From Rotaria socialis (Eukaryota > Rotifera > Eurotatoria > Philodinida > Philodinidae), in the NCBI GenBank assembly GCA_905331475.1, contig CAJNYU010004517.1:124001-188000 (forward strand): 64,000 nucleotides of DNA, given 5' to 3'. The translations under genes and the position numbers were made by a program. The notes beneath the pieces were generated by a model. It worked only from the letters and a program-made list of their open reading frames with translations. It made no database searches and was not told the DNA's origin. This document shows positions 44,656 to 57,556 of the stretch, piece by piece (the first letter of the stretch is position 1; each line of letters opens with the position of its first letter).

Positions 44656-46023
44656 ATGGAAGCAACGAGTGCTAATACGGTTAATTCTGGTTTTGTTGGC
44701 ATTAAATTTTGTCAAGAATGGTTCGTTTGAATTCAATTGTTTTAATTTTAATTTAACTTCATTTTCTAAAAATTGTTTTAGCAACAACATGTTGTATCCT
44801 AAAGAAGATAAGGAAAATCGAATTTTACTTTATGCAGTAACTATCTTTTTCCTTTCATCGCTTCCGATTAATGTATATATTTAGTGCCGCCGTTGTCAAC
44901 ATCAACAGGCAGCTGATAATCCTTGTATTTATGTCAATAAAATTACACATGAAATAGAGTAAGCATTGTTTTCCGGGAGTACTTGTAGTTTTAACTAGCT
45001 TCATTACAAAAATGTTCCCTTAATTGTTTCCTGAAGTAGTAGTGGGTACGACCTTTTTTGAAAGAAAATCTTTTATTCTTTTAAGATCTATATAATTAGA
45101 TATTCTGGGGGATTTGGATGATAAAACTCTCATTACTATTAATAGAAAATCGTGTGTTACATTACTAGTTAGAAAGTTTTGAAAGGTAGTCTCCTACATT
45201 AATCTTAGTTAGGCAATATTCAATTATATGAGTTACTATGATTTTACGTGACGAGTTTATTAGTTCATTATGAACCAATCTACTATTGTCGTGCAAAACA
45301 AAATGCTTTTGCAACCAATTTAAATAGAAATCCAACATTTTTTGTTTTCATATAAAATCATATTTTTTTGTACTATCATATATTTCCAACTCTGAAAATG
45401 AATGGTCAATACATCTCGAATGATTACATTTATATAGTATGTGAATGAATAGCAGTGAAACTATGATTAATGATACATATTATTCTATGAATGAGTATTT
45501 CTCATGAGTACAATTAATATTTTTCATATCGGAAATATATAAATATATTCCAATGTTGAATGTTGGATCACGAACTAGAGCACGTAAACAGGTGTTTCGA
45601 AATCTACTGCAGATCATATCAGTTCGTTTTGATGTTTCATGATGGAAAAGGTCAATTGTTCTTTATATACACTACTGACTGGATAATCCATTTTCCAACC
45701 AAAAAACATTGATTTTTTTTAGTGAATTAACACAAATTGTTACTGATGTTGTATCCGATCCAACATTACCACGTACTACTGATCATCCTTGTAAGTTTAT
45801 TGCTTAAATTTCCAAACGAATGACATTCGTTTCTTTTAGGTCCAAAATGTCACGGTAGCGATGCAGTATTTTTTCAAGCACAATCAGCACGCAGCGAAGT
45901 TTGTCTTTTCTATATATATAGTTTTCATTCTTTTATTTCCAATTTTGTTTTCATTTTAAGGATCGTATGACACTTTATTATGTATGCCGAAATCAACATT
46001 GTCTTCATCGATGGACTGAATAG
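44656..46023 (+). CDS. POLR2I: RNA polymerase II subunit RPB9
   Basis: Small two-zinc-ribbon subunit of RNA polymerase II, active in the nucleus in elongation and proofreading. Exons 44656-44720, 44782-44836, 44885-44958, 45723-45790, 45840-45898 and 45961-46023 join in phase to 127 residues (human 125). The first ribbon shows FCQECNNMLYPKEDKENR and CRRCQH. The linker has YVNKITHE and DPTLPRT.DHPCPKC. The second ribbon ends CRNQHCLHRWTE. All eight zinc cysteines are present: CxxC and CxxC in ribbon 1; CPKC and the pair in YYVCRNQHC in ribbon 2. The third intron (44959-45722) is 764 bp while the rest are 48-70 bp. The gene lies only 160 bp upstream of PPP1R37 on the same strand. Confidence 0.97.
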
Positions 46024-46082
46024 AATAAAAAATTCTACATATTTCTTTTTGTTTCTTCTTCTTCTTCTTCTTGTAAAAGTCA

Positions 46083-46113
46083 AATAAATACAACTCTTTT
46101 CTTTTAATTTCAG
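46083..46113 (+). promoter_or_regulatory. Operon-like junction: AATAAA, pyrimidine tract and AG acceptor
   Basis: Between the RPB9 stop and the PPP1R37 start lie AATAAA at 46083-46088 and then a polypyrimidine tract ending in TTTCAG at 46113. The PPP1R37 ATG comes 70 nt later. This order is what a polycistronic pre-mRNA resolved by trans-splicing shows. Independent promoters cannot be excluded. Confidence 0.45.
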
Positions 46114-46183
46114 ATATGTAATTGAAAAGAGAAAATTCGGAACACACAAACAATTTCTATTATCTTTCAATAAACATTTTATT

Positions 46184-49100
46184 ATGTCTTCTCAAAATGA
46201 GAACGACGATAAATTACCAACCGAAGATAGTCCTATAACAACTGTTAGCCATAAACGTCGTGTACGATTTCCAAGTGATGAAGCACAATTGCGTATGATA
46301 TCAATTACACCTGAACCATTATCGAATCAACCATTACTTTCACTTGGAGTTATTTTACAACGTTATCGTGCTGCATGTCAACGTGTACAAATACGTCCAT
46401 TGAATTGCTTATTAGATCAATTAACTACAATGGATGACAACAGAAAATCATTTAGTGATCGTCTTCATTGCTTAAAAATAGCTAATGAACGATTAGATAT
46501 AAAACATATTGATGCTATTGAAGAAGTTTTATCTCGTTGCCGTTTTCATACATTGGATTTTGAATCGTCATTCTCTGATGATTCAACACTTGTACAATTT
46601 TTTGACATTATTGAATATTATGAATCGTGCACGCATTTAAATTTATCTAATAATCGTTCCATTAGTGTACAAGGTTATCAAGCATTAACGAGATATTTAA
46701 GAAAAACACGTTATTTAGAAAGACTTGATGTGAATTCAATGCGTTTTGATGATATGAGTATGTTAAGTTTTGGACGTGCACTACGTATGTCATCAACATT
46801 ATATGAATTGCATTTGGAATCGTGCCAATTAAATGGAAAAATTTTACAAAAATTAATACAAAATATACGTTTAGCTCCTTGTTTACGTGAACTTTATCTT
46901 TGTGATAATCGTACGTATTTTTTCATCGGAATATGAATACAAGGAAGTGTTTTCCTAGTAGTAATCTGACCGAGTTCAATGGCGTTGAGATAACATTCTC
47001 TGCAGGTTAATTAAAGAAAGTCTATTTTTTGAATTACTGACATAAATAGAAATAGTCTTTTTTAATGCGAGTTCTTCTACTTTTTTGTTGCTTGTAGCAA
47101 ATAATAAACGATAGAGTAGCTTTTATATTTTTACGAGCATTATTTTTAAGAGAAAAATTACTTATGGACTCAATTGGTTTTAGGCTTAATGGAACAAAGT
47201 GATTTCGAAGAGATTTATTCTGATGAATTAATGTATGCTGTAAAATGATAGCAAATATTTGAAAGGAAAACTTTGACACATAGTATTTTATATTAAATTA
47301 TAAATCATCAGTAGTATATAGAAAAGGTCGTAGATTTTCTATTGAGTTTCTTAGAGCTTTTCTTTGAAAGGTTATCAGCGCGTAATGAATCTGAGTATTG
47401 CCATTAAATGTATCTGCTGTTGATTATGATAAGTTTTCTATTAAAGGTCAAAGATAACTAGAAAAAGACTTATTTATGCTCCGAATATTCTATTCTTTGA
47501 AGTAGAACTATGAACTACATGTTTCTGGAATATGAAAATTATTCACCTGACTTTTTCGGACACTTTTCTTTAACAAGACATTCATTGGATTTCGATGATT
47601 GCGCTATTGGAATTAGTGTTGAATTGCATAGAAAAGCTTCTAATTATGTATTGAAACAGAAATAAATAATAGAATAATTTCATTGACTAAATAGGCCTTC
47701 AAGTGCAAGACTCATTACTGATAAATGATCTGATTCGAACTTGTGGTCAATTTCTTCATGTACTTGATCTACGTTCAAATGCATTGCAAGATACTGGCAT
47801 GTCTCATATAGCGTCGCAATTAAGTCAATACGACGAAAATCATGCACAACAAAGCAATCTATACAAAATAAGTTTTCAATCAAATCAATTAACGTATCAA
47901 GGCGTTGGTTTTCTAGCTAAATCGTTACTTCATAATCGTACAATACGTTCATTAAATTTAAGTCATAATCCAATAACAAACGAAGGTTTATTTCTATTAC
48001 GTGATACTCTATTAACGAATCGTACAATAAATGAATTAATATTGAGAAATTGTCGTTTAACAGATCAAGCTGCTATTGCTTTAGCAGAATATATAGCTGA
48101 ATCATCCACAATACAATATTTAGATTTAAGAGAAAACAGTATTCAAGCGAGTGGTATATGTGGTATTGCAATAGCAATTAAAAGTAATAAATCTTTATTG
48201 AAACTTGATTTTGATCCAATTATTACAACAAATTTTAATTCACAATCGAATAATAATATTGATCGATCAACAATACCAAACTCAAATAGTCTCCTGTCTC
48301 TATCAAATCTTCGACGAATGACAATCGGTTTCAGTGGCTTAACAAGTAATGCATATAATGCAAATGGAAGTGATACACAAACTGCACGAGAGCTATTTGA
48401 ACAAAAACTTAAATGGATGAATGATATTGAATGTGTTTGTGAGAGAAATTTAATTCATTATGAAGATCAATTACGTCGACAACAAGAAGAAGAAGAACAG
48501 CAACGACAACAACAACAACAACAAACAAATGAACAAAATGATAATGGTAAAGATATTGAATATATTTATTCAAATTTATTTATTGTTTCGTTTAGGAAAA
48601 GTTATAACTAATGGAACTGATCAACAAGAATCACCCATTGTTACATCAAAAGATATTATTTTAGAAGAAAATTTTACTAATGAAATTTTATCAAACGATA
48701 ATATTCCTTCATTATCGGCTGACAATGAACATTCAATGCTTCCTATTCAGAATAACAGTGAAGTTACAGCACTATCAACAGATGAAATTTTACAGTAAAT
48801 TATCTTGATATGGAATTATTTCAGGGAATGCTGTTTTTTTTTAAATTTAGATCACAAAATGCTGGAGCTAATGATGATGATGTCTTTGTTGTAGCACCTA
48901 TAGATAATCAATCGAATGATAACAATCAAGTTGCACCAATGCCAGAAATTTCTGTTGAGTAAGTTCTCTTAAAACGCGATAATCTTTACTTCTGCACATC
49001 AACAGCGAAAATAGAAATTTAATTGACCATGCCAGTTTTAAGAACTACTAGTTATTGCCTACTTGACATTTGTATGAGTCATATTTTATTAAGTCACTTT

Positions 49101-49854
49101 AATAAACGAGATTATGACTGGTTTACTATAGATATGTGAAGATTCGATAGAGCGCTTAATGATAGAAGTACAGTTTTCATAATATCTGTCATTTTCAATT
49201 TTCGAAATGTTTTGTAATCAATGTTCATCATTAAGAATTCACGAATATTTTAAACTATTCTGCATAAAATTAATCATTGTGAATGATTGATGAATCTCAC
49301 TGAGATTCGGGAGAATAATAACAGTAATTCATTGAAAATGACATATTAGTGTTTGGTGTTTGTTCAAGTAATGAATGCAATGATGCTTGAAATTGGATAG
49401 AATATAAAGACAGCAATGGTATTGAATCGTGCCGTTCTTGTAGAGAATACTGATTCAAACATAATTACTATGTCTGAACTGTACAAATAGTGGCTAATCA
49501 ACTGATAGTATACATTTTTAATCAAGCAGAAAGAAAAGACGTTTAAACAGTTAGAAATCTTGTTTTTTTTTCTATTTTAGGTCTCAACGCAACGGTGATA
49601 ATCACGAAGAATCACAGACAAATAACATGGATGGAGTGTTTACATTGGAAGATCCAACTTCAACTCCTAATAATACTGAAGATAATCCTGATGATATTTT
49701 AAATGATGATGATCAAAGAAAACTGAACCATTCGGATAGTCTTTATTTATTACGAAAAAAAGCCCAGCACGAAGATAATGATACAAGCGATGATGAATCT
49801 GATTTATCGTCCTCGATCGATCAACCGCAACAACAATTAACAGATGGTGTATAG
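46184..49854 (+). CDS. PPP1R37: PP1 regulatory subunit 37, leucine-rich-repeat protein
   Basis: Leucine-rich-repeat protein that binds and regulates protein phosphatase 1. Exons 46184-46910, 47695-48546, 48596-48794, 48851-48958 and 49581-49854 join in phase to 719 residues. The PP1 docking motif RVRF is at residues 26-29, in the family context KRRVRFPSDE. Family-diagnostic blocks follow: FDIIEYYESCTHLNLS, then LRELYLCDNRL across the first splice. Ribonuclease-inhibitor-type repeats continue to about residue 400 (HVLDLRSNAL, SLNLSHNPITNEG, YLDLRENSI). After a short Glu/Gln-rich helix the C-terminal 250 residues are acidic, Asn/Asp-rich and probably disordered. Introns 46911-47694 (784 bp) and 48959-49580 (622 bp) are long; the other two are 49 and 56 bp. 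Confidence 0.93.
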
Positions 49855-52800
49855 ATGATTATCTTCTAATTTAATTTTAATCCTTTCTTTTTAAATAATT
49901 TTTGAATGGTGCAATTCGTAGATCAGCAAACGAATATGTAGAATTTTCATTTTGGTGCTTATTCAAAAACACAAGAAAAAAGAGCATTCCATACAGTTCT
50001 GTCTGTCGACAAAGAAATATAATGAAAGTTAGGAAAAAACAGTGGAATTTTTCCGTATTCATCCTTAATTTATTGTTTCTTTTTGCAATAATTCAGTCCA
50101 TATTTATTTCTTGAGAAAGTGTTATTGTGGTGCTCCGCATTACTCTTTCGCTTTAATATGTGATTTCGACCTTTCTTTTTTTCGTTTCTCTTTCATAATT
50201 ATACATATATATATATATACGTAAACTTAATTAATTGCCTTGCTTAAAAATTCTTGTTTTTAATCTTATTTCTTGGCTCGACCATTGTTACAATCTGTTT
50301 CGTAAAATCTCTCTTTTTCTCTATTATATATAGAATTCATGTGTTAATAAGCGTCGATAGTGTTATTTTTCTTTTTCTTGTTGGATAATAAAAAAAAGTC
50401 TCATTTCGTTTTCTTTCTCCTGGTGTATAACGATGATTTTTCGATGTTTCTTCTTCTGCATTGTTTAGATCACGTTATGAATAAATGAGAAACATACTCG
50501 TATCTGTTATAGTTATATCGATCTATAATATTTATTGCAAAATATAAAAATATGATTATGAGAACAATATGAATTTTTAAATCGATATAAATATTTTAGA
50601 AAAATGTTAAAATTAAGCGATTCAATTTATGGAAATAAATACTAAGTTGAATGCATCGCTCAATAGAAAATTAAGTATACTCATGGAATAGGTGTAACAT
50701 AATGGTGTCAACCAGTTAATATTTCCAATTGTTCTGCCTTTTATGAAAGTCCTATTGATGTTATTTAGATACGATTAAATACGAATGAAAACGTTTTAAA
50801 AGAAAAAACGACACAAGAAAAGTCCTGATGAGAGTATTCGTAAATATAGACGTAAGGCTAACGCATAGGGATATTGCCTGAATTAACTTTTCCCGAGCAC
50901 TATCTAGTTCAATGAGAGTTACTGGGACTCTCTTGCCAATTGACTAGAAAGGAAATAGTATCGACCTACGCAACAGATAGAAACAGCAAAAATACATTAG
51001 AAAAACGATAATAATGACAAAATTTATTTGGCTGCTGTTTAGGAATTAAAAACCTTAAATAAATCAACCAGCACGTCATTGATCATCAACTGATATTAGT
51101 GTTTTATTCTTTGTTTACCACTATTTAGTCACCTTGATTCATGCTTGAATACATCGTAGTGTCGTAACGATTGTCCTTAAAAAGCAATTCTTCGATACAA
51201 GAATCTTCAATATGGGTACGAATGAAAATATAGTTATGCCAGAATCGCCGGCTTAATCATTTGACATTGTCAAATAAGTAACTGTTTACATTCATTTTTC
51301 TATCGGATCAATTTTTTGCCAAGGACATTTTTTGTTTATCATTAATGACTATACAAAGAAACTTGGTAAAAGGTTAACAGTATAAAAAATCAACGAATTC
51401 AAATTGCAGATTGTGATTCTCATTATTCAACAATTTACATTTTATGACAAACACTTATATATCCAGTCATAATGAGGGTTAATTCGCAATTTATCAGCTC
51501 CCTATTTTCTATTGATAATTATTAATCGTCAAATACACTTTCGTAGTGATGATTGACATTAATCAAATACTATTATCCAGACATAAGTATGCAAACAAAA
51601 GCAAAAAACGTAGCATTATTGTTGTTTCTTTTGCTTATTACATATCATGCTGAGGCATCATCTATCTACAATTGTCTTAAATCGTGAAAAATATATTAAA
51701 AATCATGTATTTTTTCATCTATTTTCATTGTTGCCCTGTTTTTTTTCTTTGTCAACCCATAAAAATAATTCTGTTTCTATTTGAGAAAGAAATATTTATC
51801 AGATGATTATAAATATGCTATTTCAAGTAATCTAGAGCATTATTAACAATCAAATAAATATTTGATCGCTCGGCTTCATTTGTTCTGAACTTGAAAGTAT
51901 TGTTCATGACATAGAAATAAAAGTGGTTTATCATAGATCATCTGCTGACTTAAATGAAATATATGACTTGCCCAAAATCCGTGGTGCCATCAAACTTTAA
52001 TTCAGTTTATCAAACATTGATAATTTGCAAAAAAATATAAATTCTCTTTTTCAAAAGGACTTCATTGGCTTCTTTTCCCCCGGATCTATACAACGACAAT
52101 TAGCATTATCAGAATGATAAAATGATTTCTACTTTGTATATTATACAAAACCATGAATAAATATTTTAACTACTAAAATTATTTTCTTAGAATAAACTTG
52201 TCTATTCAAAAGTGAATATTTTTTGTAACGATATAACTCCATTATATTCTACGGATTCATAAAATCAACAGGAAAAATTTCTAAACACAATATATATTTT
52301 CTTCCATAAAAATCTGAAATGCTGTTTCAAAGTTAACTGAATGTGATATTTTACTTATTTTATCCGAATAGCAAAAGAAACTCTAAAGAGTAACTTGAAT
52401 AAATTAATTCCATTAGATGTTATAAATAGTTTTATTCGGAAAATATTTTTCAGAAACTATTAATATCGATATATAAATAAATCATTCCAGTCATTAATTA
52501 TTTACTTAATTTGATTTAGAAAAATGGAAAAAATATTTTTTCCTGAAAAAGAAAAAGCAAACGATATAAGTACATCAACAAATACTTAAATTGTTGTTGC
52601 TGTTTTTGCTTTTATACTTTTGTAAGTACTTACAATATATCAAGAAATATTATGACAAAAACAATAATCAGCCAAAATATTATGTGCTTAATTTTCTTTT
52701 TCCTTGGATTCAAGGACACAAAAATACGTCCGTATGTCACAATAATCATGACAACAATAACAAAATAATGACGTGATTTTTTTTCTCTTATTTTCTGGCA

Positions 52801-52864
52801 TGAGAGAAAAAGTGCGTAACAAGTCATGGTTCACATCGACAAAAACATATGCTTATCGAGTCGT

Positions 52865-52900
<36 letters not shown>

Positions 52901-53224
52901 ATGCACATTTTATTCTTTTGTTTTTCTGGTTCACATACAATAATTATTTGTTCGCGTTCGATATACACATTAATGAATTATTAACGAGACTAAAAATTTT
53001 CACAAACTGTTCTACACAACACGCACACACATAAACATAAACACAAATAGATACAAATATTTTGCTTTCTCTTTTAAAACAAATATAATCAGGACTGTTT
53101 ATTTGCTTTTTAGCGATACCTGAAGCATCGAATAATTCAAGTCAGAAAACTGTCTGACGATATTTCACTGCCGCATAGGAGAAATAAGTCGTACATTAAT
53201 TGACATGAAATAAATATAAACTAT
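49855..53224. other. Intergenic, convergent 3' flanks, no gene seen
   Basis: About 3.4 kb between PPP1R37 and the minus-strand receptor gene. A probable poly(A) signal for PPP1R37 lies near 50387. TTTATT at 53098-53103 is a poly(A) signal for the minus-strand gene. No supported coding frame was found. Confidence 0.5.
52869..52896. repeat. (CA)14 microsatellite
   Basis: Uninterrupted CA dinucleotide run in intergenic DNA. Confidence 0.95.
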
Positions 53225-55742
53225 TTAAATATCCATCGAATTCGATGACTGTAAAAGTCTCTGAAGGTGTATATGAATAGGTGTACTTTGATGCATTGAA
53301 CCAGCACAGAATAATCTTTCGAATATGTCTTCTTTAACTTGATATATATTACATAGAAAGAACACGACTTTTGAATATTTAACACGCGTTGAACACCATT
53401 TCATTAGTTTCGTTTGCGTTTGACATTCAGCTTTTTCAAATAAACTTCCAGATAAGTTATTAAATAATGTTTTACCCTCTTTATAAATAATCATTTCACG
53501 TATAAGATTAAAGCCAATTTCATCAATTTCTAATGTTTTACCACGATTTATTAATGATTCAATTTGTTTAACATCATTTTCCGTTGGATGTATAATAGTT
53601 GTTGACGGTGACGTTGATAGCGATGATAGTAAATCATTTGTTATTTGTAAATCTTTTGTAACGTAAATTTCGAAACTATTTTCAATCATACTTGTTAGTA
53701 ATAGACGATGCCATACACGTGAAAAAATTAAATATTTATCTTTATCATTTTCAAGTGTATCTTGTATAACAGAAAGAGATAGTGCAAAGTTAACATTACG
53801 TTCAAGCCAATCATTGATACGTGCACCAATAACAGGCATTAATTTTTTTGGTATACAAACAAAATCATTATTTGGATCAATGGTAATTGATTTCGGTGGA
53901 CTTAAACAATGCGGTGAACTTGGTGGTGACGCTGATGATGATGAAGATGAATAACGATAATTCGATTGAATAGGACCTTGAGAAAAAAATACAAATGGGA
54001 AATCTACTTGATAAAATTCATAATATAAAGCATACTATTATCTATTGTTCGATTTGTTCCATTATTCTTACGTAAATCAATGGGTACAGGTTTAAGTAAT
54101 TTTTGTTGTTGATGTTGTCCTAATAGACGACTACTTTCAAGTAATGTTTGATAGGTTTCTCGACGATACGGTTGATCATTTAAAGATGAATTTGATTGAA
54201 TATGATTATTATTGTTATCGCTTTCTGGTTGTTGTTGTGGTTTTCGACGTTCACGAAATTTTTCTGCTGATGATGATGATGATTTATGTCCATTTGTATT
54301 GGAATTATTAACTGAAGCAGCTGCAGCTACAGCAGCCGCAGCAGCAGCCATCATAGGTGATGTTAATGGTAGATAACCTGATGCTGCATGTAAAAGTGCA
54401 GCTGGATAATTAACACGAAACTGTTGTGTGAGCGTATGCATAAGAGCATATTGAGCATAACCAATAGCAAGTGCTTCTTGCTGGCTATATGGAATGTTAT
54501 TGTTTGTTGCTGGTGTTGGCATAGAAAAACCTGATGTAACCGTTGCTTCACTTGAGAATTTTTTATCTTTATCGAGTTCATCATAGAAATGAGCAAGTGA
54601 TTTACGTTTTCGACTACCATTTGAAATTTGTGGTTGGTGGTTTGTCTCGTTTTGATTTGTTCGAAATACCTAAAAGTGTAGTTTTTGTTTTATAGACAAG
54701 AATAATCATACTTATTGTAAATCTGAGAAGACAGATGCACGGAAATGACTTTATTTTTAAAGTGATTTCGCCTTTTTTTAAATAAATACTTACATGGACA
54801 ATATTATTATCTGACAATGGACTTGATGATGAAACACCAGAATCCGATGCGCATGATTTCACTGAAGCTGATCGAACAATTTTCGGTGCCATATCATCAA
54901 GTGATGGAGATGTTGACGACATGATTGTGCTTGCCATCGTTGTGTTCATAGTCGCCAATAAAGGACAGGATGAAGATGGAGCAAGTAAACAAGATGTTGG
55001 CGAAGGAAACGAACGATTCATAGACATGCATTTTTCTGATGGTGAAATAGAAGATATCGAAGGAGATGTTCTTTGTGTCATATCAGTCATTGGATAAGAT
55101 CGACAACGAGGTGGCGAATAGTTTGTTGGAATTCGAACATCATGATTTGGTGAATGACGTAGACTATTATTATTCTTATTATTAAATGCAGGAGCAGCAG
55201 GTGAAACAGGTAGTGATGCGGAATATTTCATATCAACAAGAGTATCTGTTGTATTTGTACTTGTTGGAGAATTCAAAGCTGCAAGATTTGTTAATGTACC
55301 AGATGGTGAGTTTTCACGTGGCGATTGTAATGTACCATTGAGTAGAGCCGGTAAAATATTTGTCAGTGTACTTGTAGCTGTTCGATGAGACGATGATAGA
55401 GACGACGATGAAATATTTCCTTTGCGTAAAAATGGTGGAACATTCAATGACGATGAATTCGGTGAGGATGTCGCAGAATTAGAAGATGATTGAAGCATTT
55501 GAGTAAGAAATGCATTCTCAGTTGAAGAACTTACATTATCCTTTCCTTAAATTTAGAATAAAAAGAAAATTATAAAAACAAGAATTCGTATACTATATTT
55601 CATAAATAAAACAGTGCGATGACTCACCATTAGTGTAATGATTTAGCTGGAGTTGTTTGCGTTTTTCGCGAACACTCTTACAGAATGCAATGCGATCCAG
55701 TGTATTGTTTGAATGTGGCGGTGCAGCAGTGGCAGGAATCAT
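53225..55742 (-). CDS. Nuclear-receptor-like protein without a visible DNA-binding domain
   Basis: Four exons (55628-55742, 54794-55545, 54036-54669, 53225-53976) join in phase to 750 residues. An in-frame stop 18 nt upstream supports the start. Residues 1-500 are low-complexity (Ser, Asn, Gln, one poly-Ala run) with RKRKSLAHFYDELDKDKK and a PIDLR motif (485-489), which resembles the CtBP-binding PxDLS. About residues 535-750 resemble a nuclear receptor ligand-binding domain: VNFALSL, then DKDKYLIFSRVWHRLLL for helices 3-5; LEIDEIGFNLIREMIIYK for helices 7-8; RVKYSKVVFFLCNIYQVKEDIFERLF for helices 10-11; and a terminal helix. The best match I can recall is NR2E (tailless/PNR). No C4 zinc-finger block is seen in the gene. 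It could be a DBD-less repressor-type receptor. The family call is tentative; that the gene is real is not. Confidence 0.6.
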
Positions 55743-55795
55743 GGATGGCAAGTGAACTTATTCAGTAGTGTACGTAAAATGTATGACCTTATTGG

Positions 55796-55817
55796 TCTAG
55801 AATAACAAAACAAAAAG
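55796..55817 (-). promoter_or_regulatory. Splice acceptor upstream of the receptor-like gene
   Basis: On the minus strand a pyrimidine-rich tract ending in CTAG lies 54 nt before the start codon. It could join 5' UTR exons from the long upstream non-coding region or take a spliced leader. Confidence 0.4.
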
Positions 55818-56420
55818 AAATGAGATTGTGTTATATAATCCATTATAAACGACAACGATGTAGTTGTCTTCTTTGGCGTCTAGTTCATCTGATCTGTATT
55901 GTACACACACACGGCAATGACGATCGTATTGTTCACGTTTCAGTTTTTTTCTTCTTTTGTTTTTTATTTGTGATGCTTTAATTTCTGTCTAGCCGTTATC
56001 GCTACGTAATCACAGATATGAATGTAAGAAACTATTACAGTCAAAAAGAGAACACTTAACGAGTAAGGTAAATACCATGCTTGCGACATAATTTAATACA
56101 AGTACTAAAAAAAGTAGAAGTTTTATGAACTTATTTTTATATCAGTAGATACTATCTCGTTGATGATATCGATACTTTATAACTAACTAAGATGTGTTGT
56201 CCTCAAAAAACTAATAAACTCGGTAAACTCTTTGAGAAAGAGGAACACAAGCAATAACATTCATAAACACGAGAAACGAGGAGTCTTGATTGTGTTATCC
56301 TGGGAAAAAAACGAGTGCAAACTCAAAACAAAACAAAGCTCATCATTATTATCATGATAATTATCAAACGGGAACCCTTTCTACACTCCGTGTTGCTTTT
56401 CTATTTATTTTGAATCAACT

Positions 56421-56443
56421 TTCTCTCTATCTCTCTCTCTCTG
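56421..56443. repeat. (TC)n microsatellite
   Basis: Imperfect TC run within the receptor upstream region. Confidence 0.85.
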
Positions 56444-57530
56444 TCATTTTTTTCTTCTCCACTTTTTTTCTTGTTTTCAAGGACGCGATGTAAGCGTATA
56501 TTGTTGGCTAGGGATGAAAAGCGAAGACGACCTTGAACTATATGTCAAAGAGCTGCCCTCGTGCTTGCGATAACGCGCAAGACACTACTAGTAGTGATGA
56601 TGATGTTGTTGTTGTTTTTGCGAGTCATCACAGACATGCATACGGTCGGCGGGGCACAGTAGTCGACTTGGAGAAAGAAAAATACGAACGCGCAAAAACC
56701 GATTCCTACTCTTGTTCTATTCTTGTTTTGTCTTCCGATGAGAAGAAATAAAAACAGAAATCTGCCGTGTTCCATTAATTCATCGACAAAAGAAAGCAAA
56801 AAAAAGTATAGAAATTGCTTTTAGAAATACAAGGTGTGACTCAGCTGCTTCTAGTTTAATCCTTAACCTCTGAATAATTAGTGTTGTGACGATAATGTTT
56901 TCGTGTTTTCGCTCTACTTGAATCGGTGCTCTCTGTTATGTATTCTTTCTTTCTTTCTTCTCATCTTCTCTTGTTTTCAGCAAAACAAAAAAACAAAGCA
57001 GCAAAAAACTATGTAATCTATTCTTACTACAAAGCAAAACCATAAGAAACGCCTATGAATTACTGATATAATGGTAAATTAGGAATGTTAAAAGACAACA
57101 AAAACAAAGCAAGACATTTTCATATCTTAACGCACCGTGATATAATCAAAATGTCATATAAGGGAAAAAAAACCTCTTCTTATCTTGGATAATAAGTTTG
57201 AATGAAAAATTAAAAAAGAAGAACTCGATTCATACATAGTAGATGGAGGTCAAGGCTCAACAATGAGTATATATATACACGTATGTGTGTTCGCTTCTTT
57301 AAAATTATTGAATTTCATCATTTTACTACACTTACTTTTACTCTTTCGCTCTAAAATCAATCGAATATCATCGATTACGACAGGCGCGAGGCGAGGGACA
57401 CGACACGCATCGAACAAAGATAGTATAGAGAAAATTTTACTCATCTTTGCCTCGCTCTCAATCATTCAATGTCATTTTATGTGTATTACCTGACTGAGTG
57501 CTTGTTTCGGACCAGTATCTTACCTAATGC

Positions 57531-57556
57531 ACACACACACACACATTCATACACAC
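57531..57556. repeat. (CA)n microsatellite
   Basis: Short imperfect CA run in the receptor upstream region. Confidence 0.85.

Noticed and set aside
52849-53034. Open frame containing Thr-His repeats
   Set aside because: Translation of the (CA)14 microsatellite.
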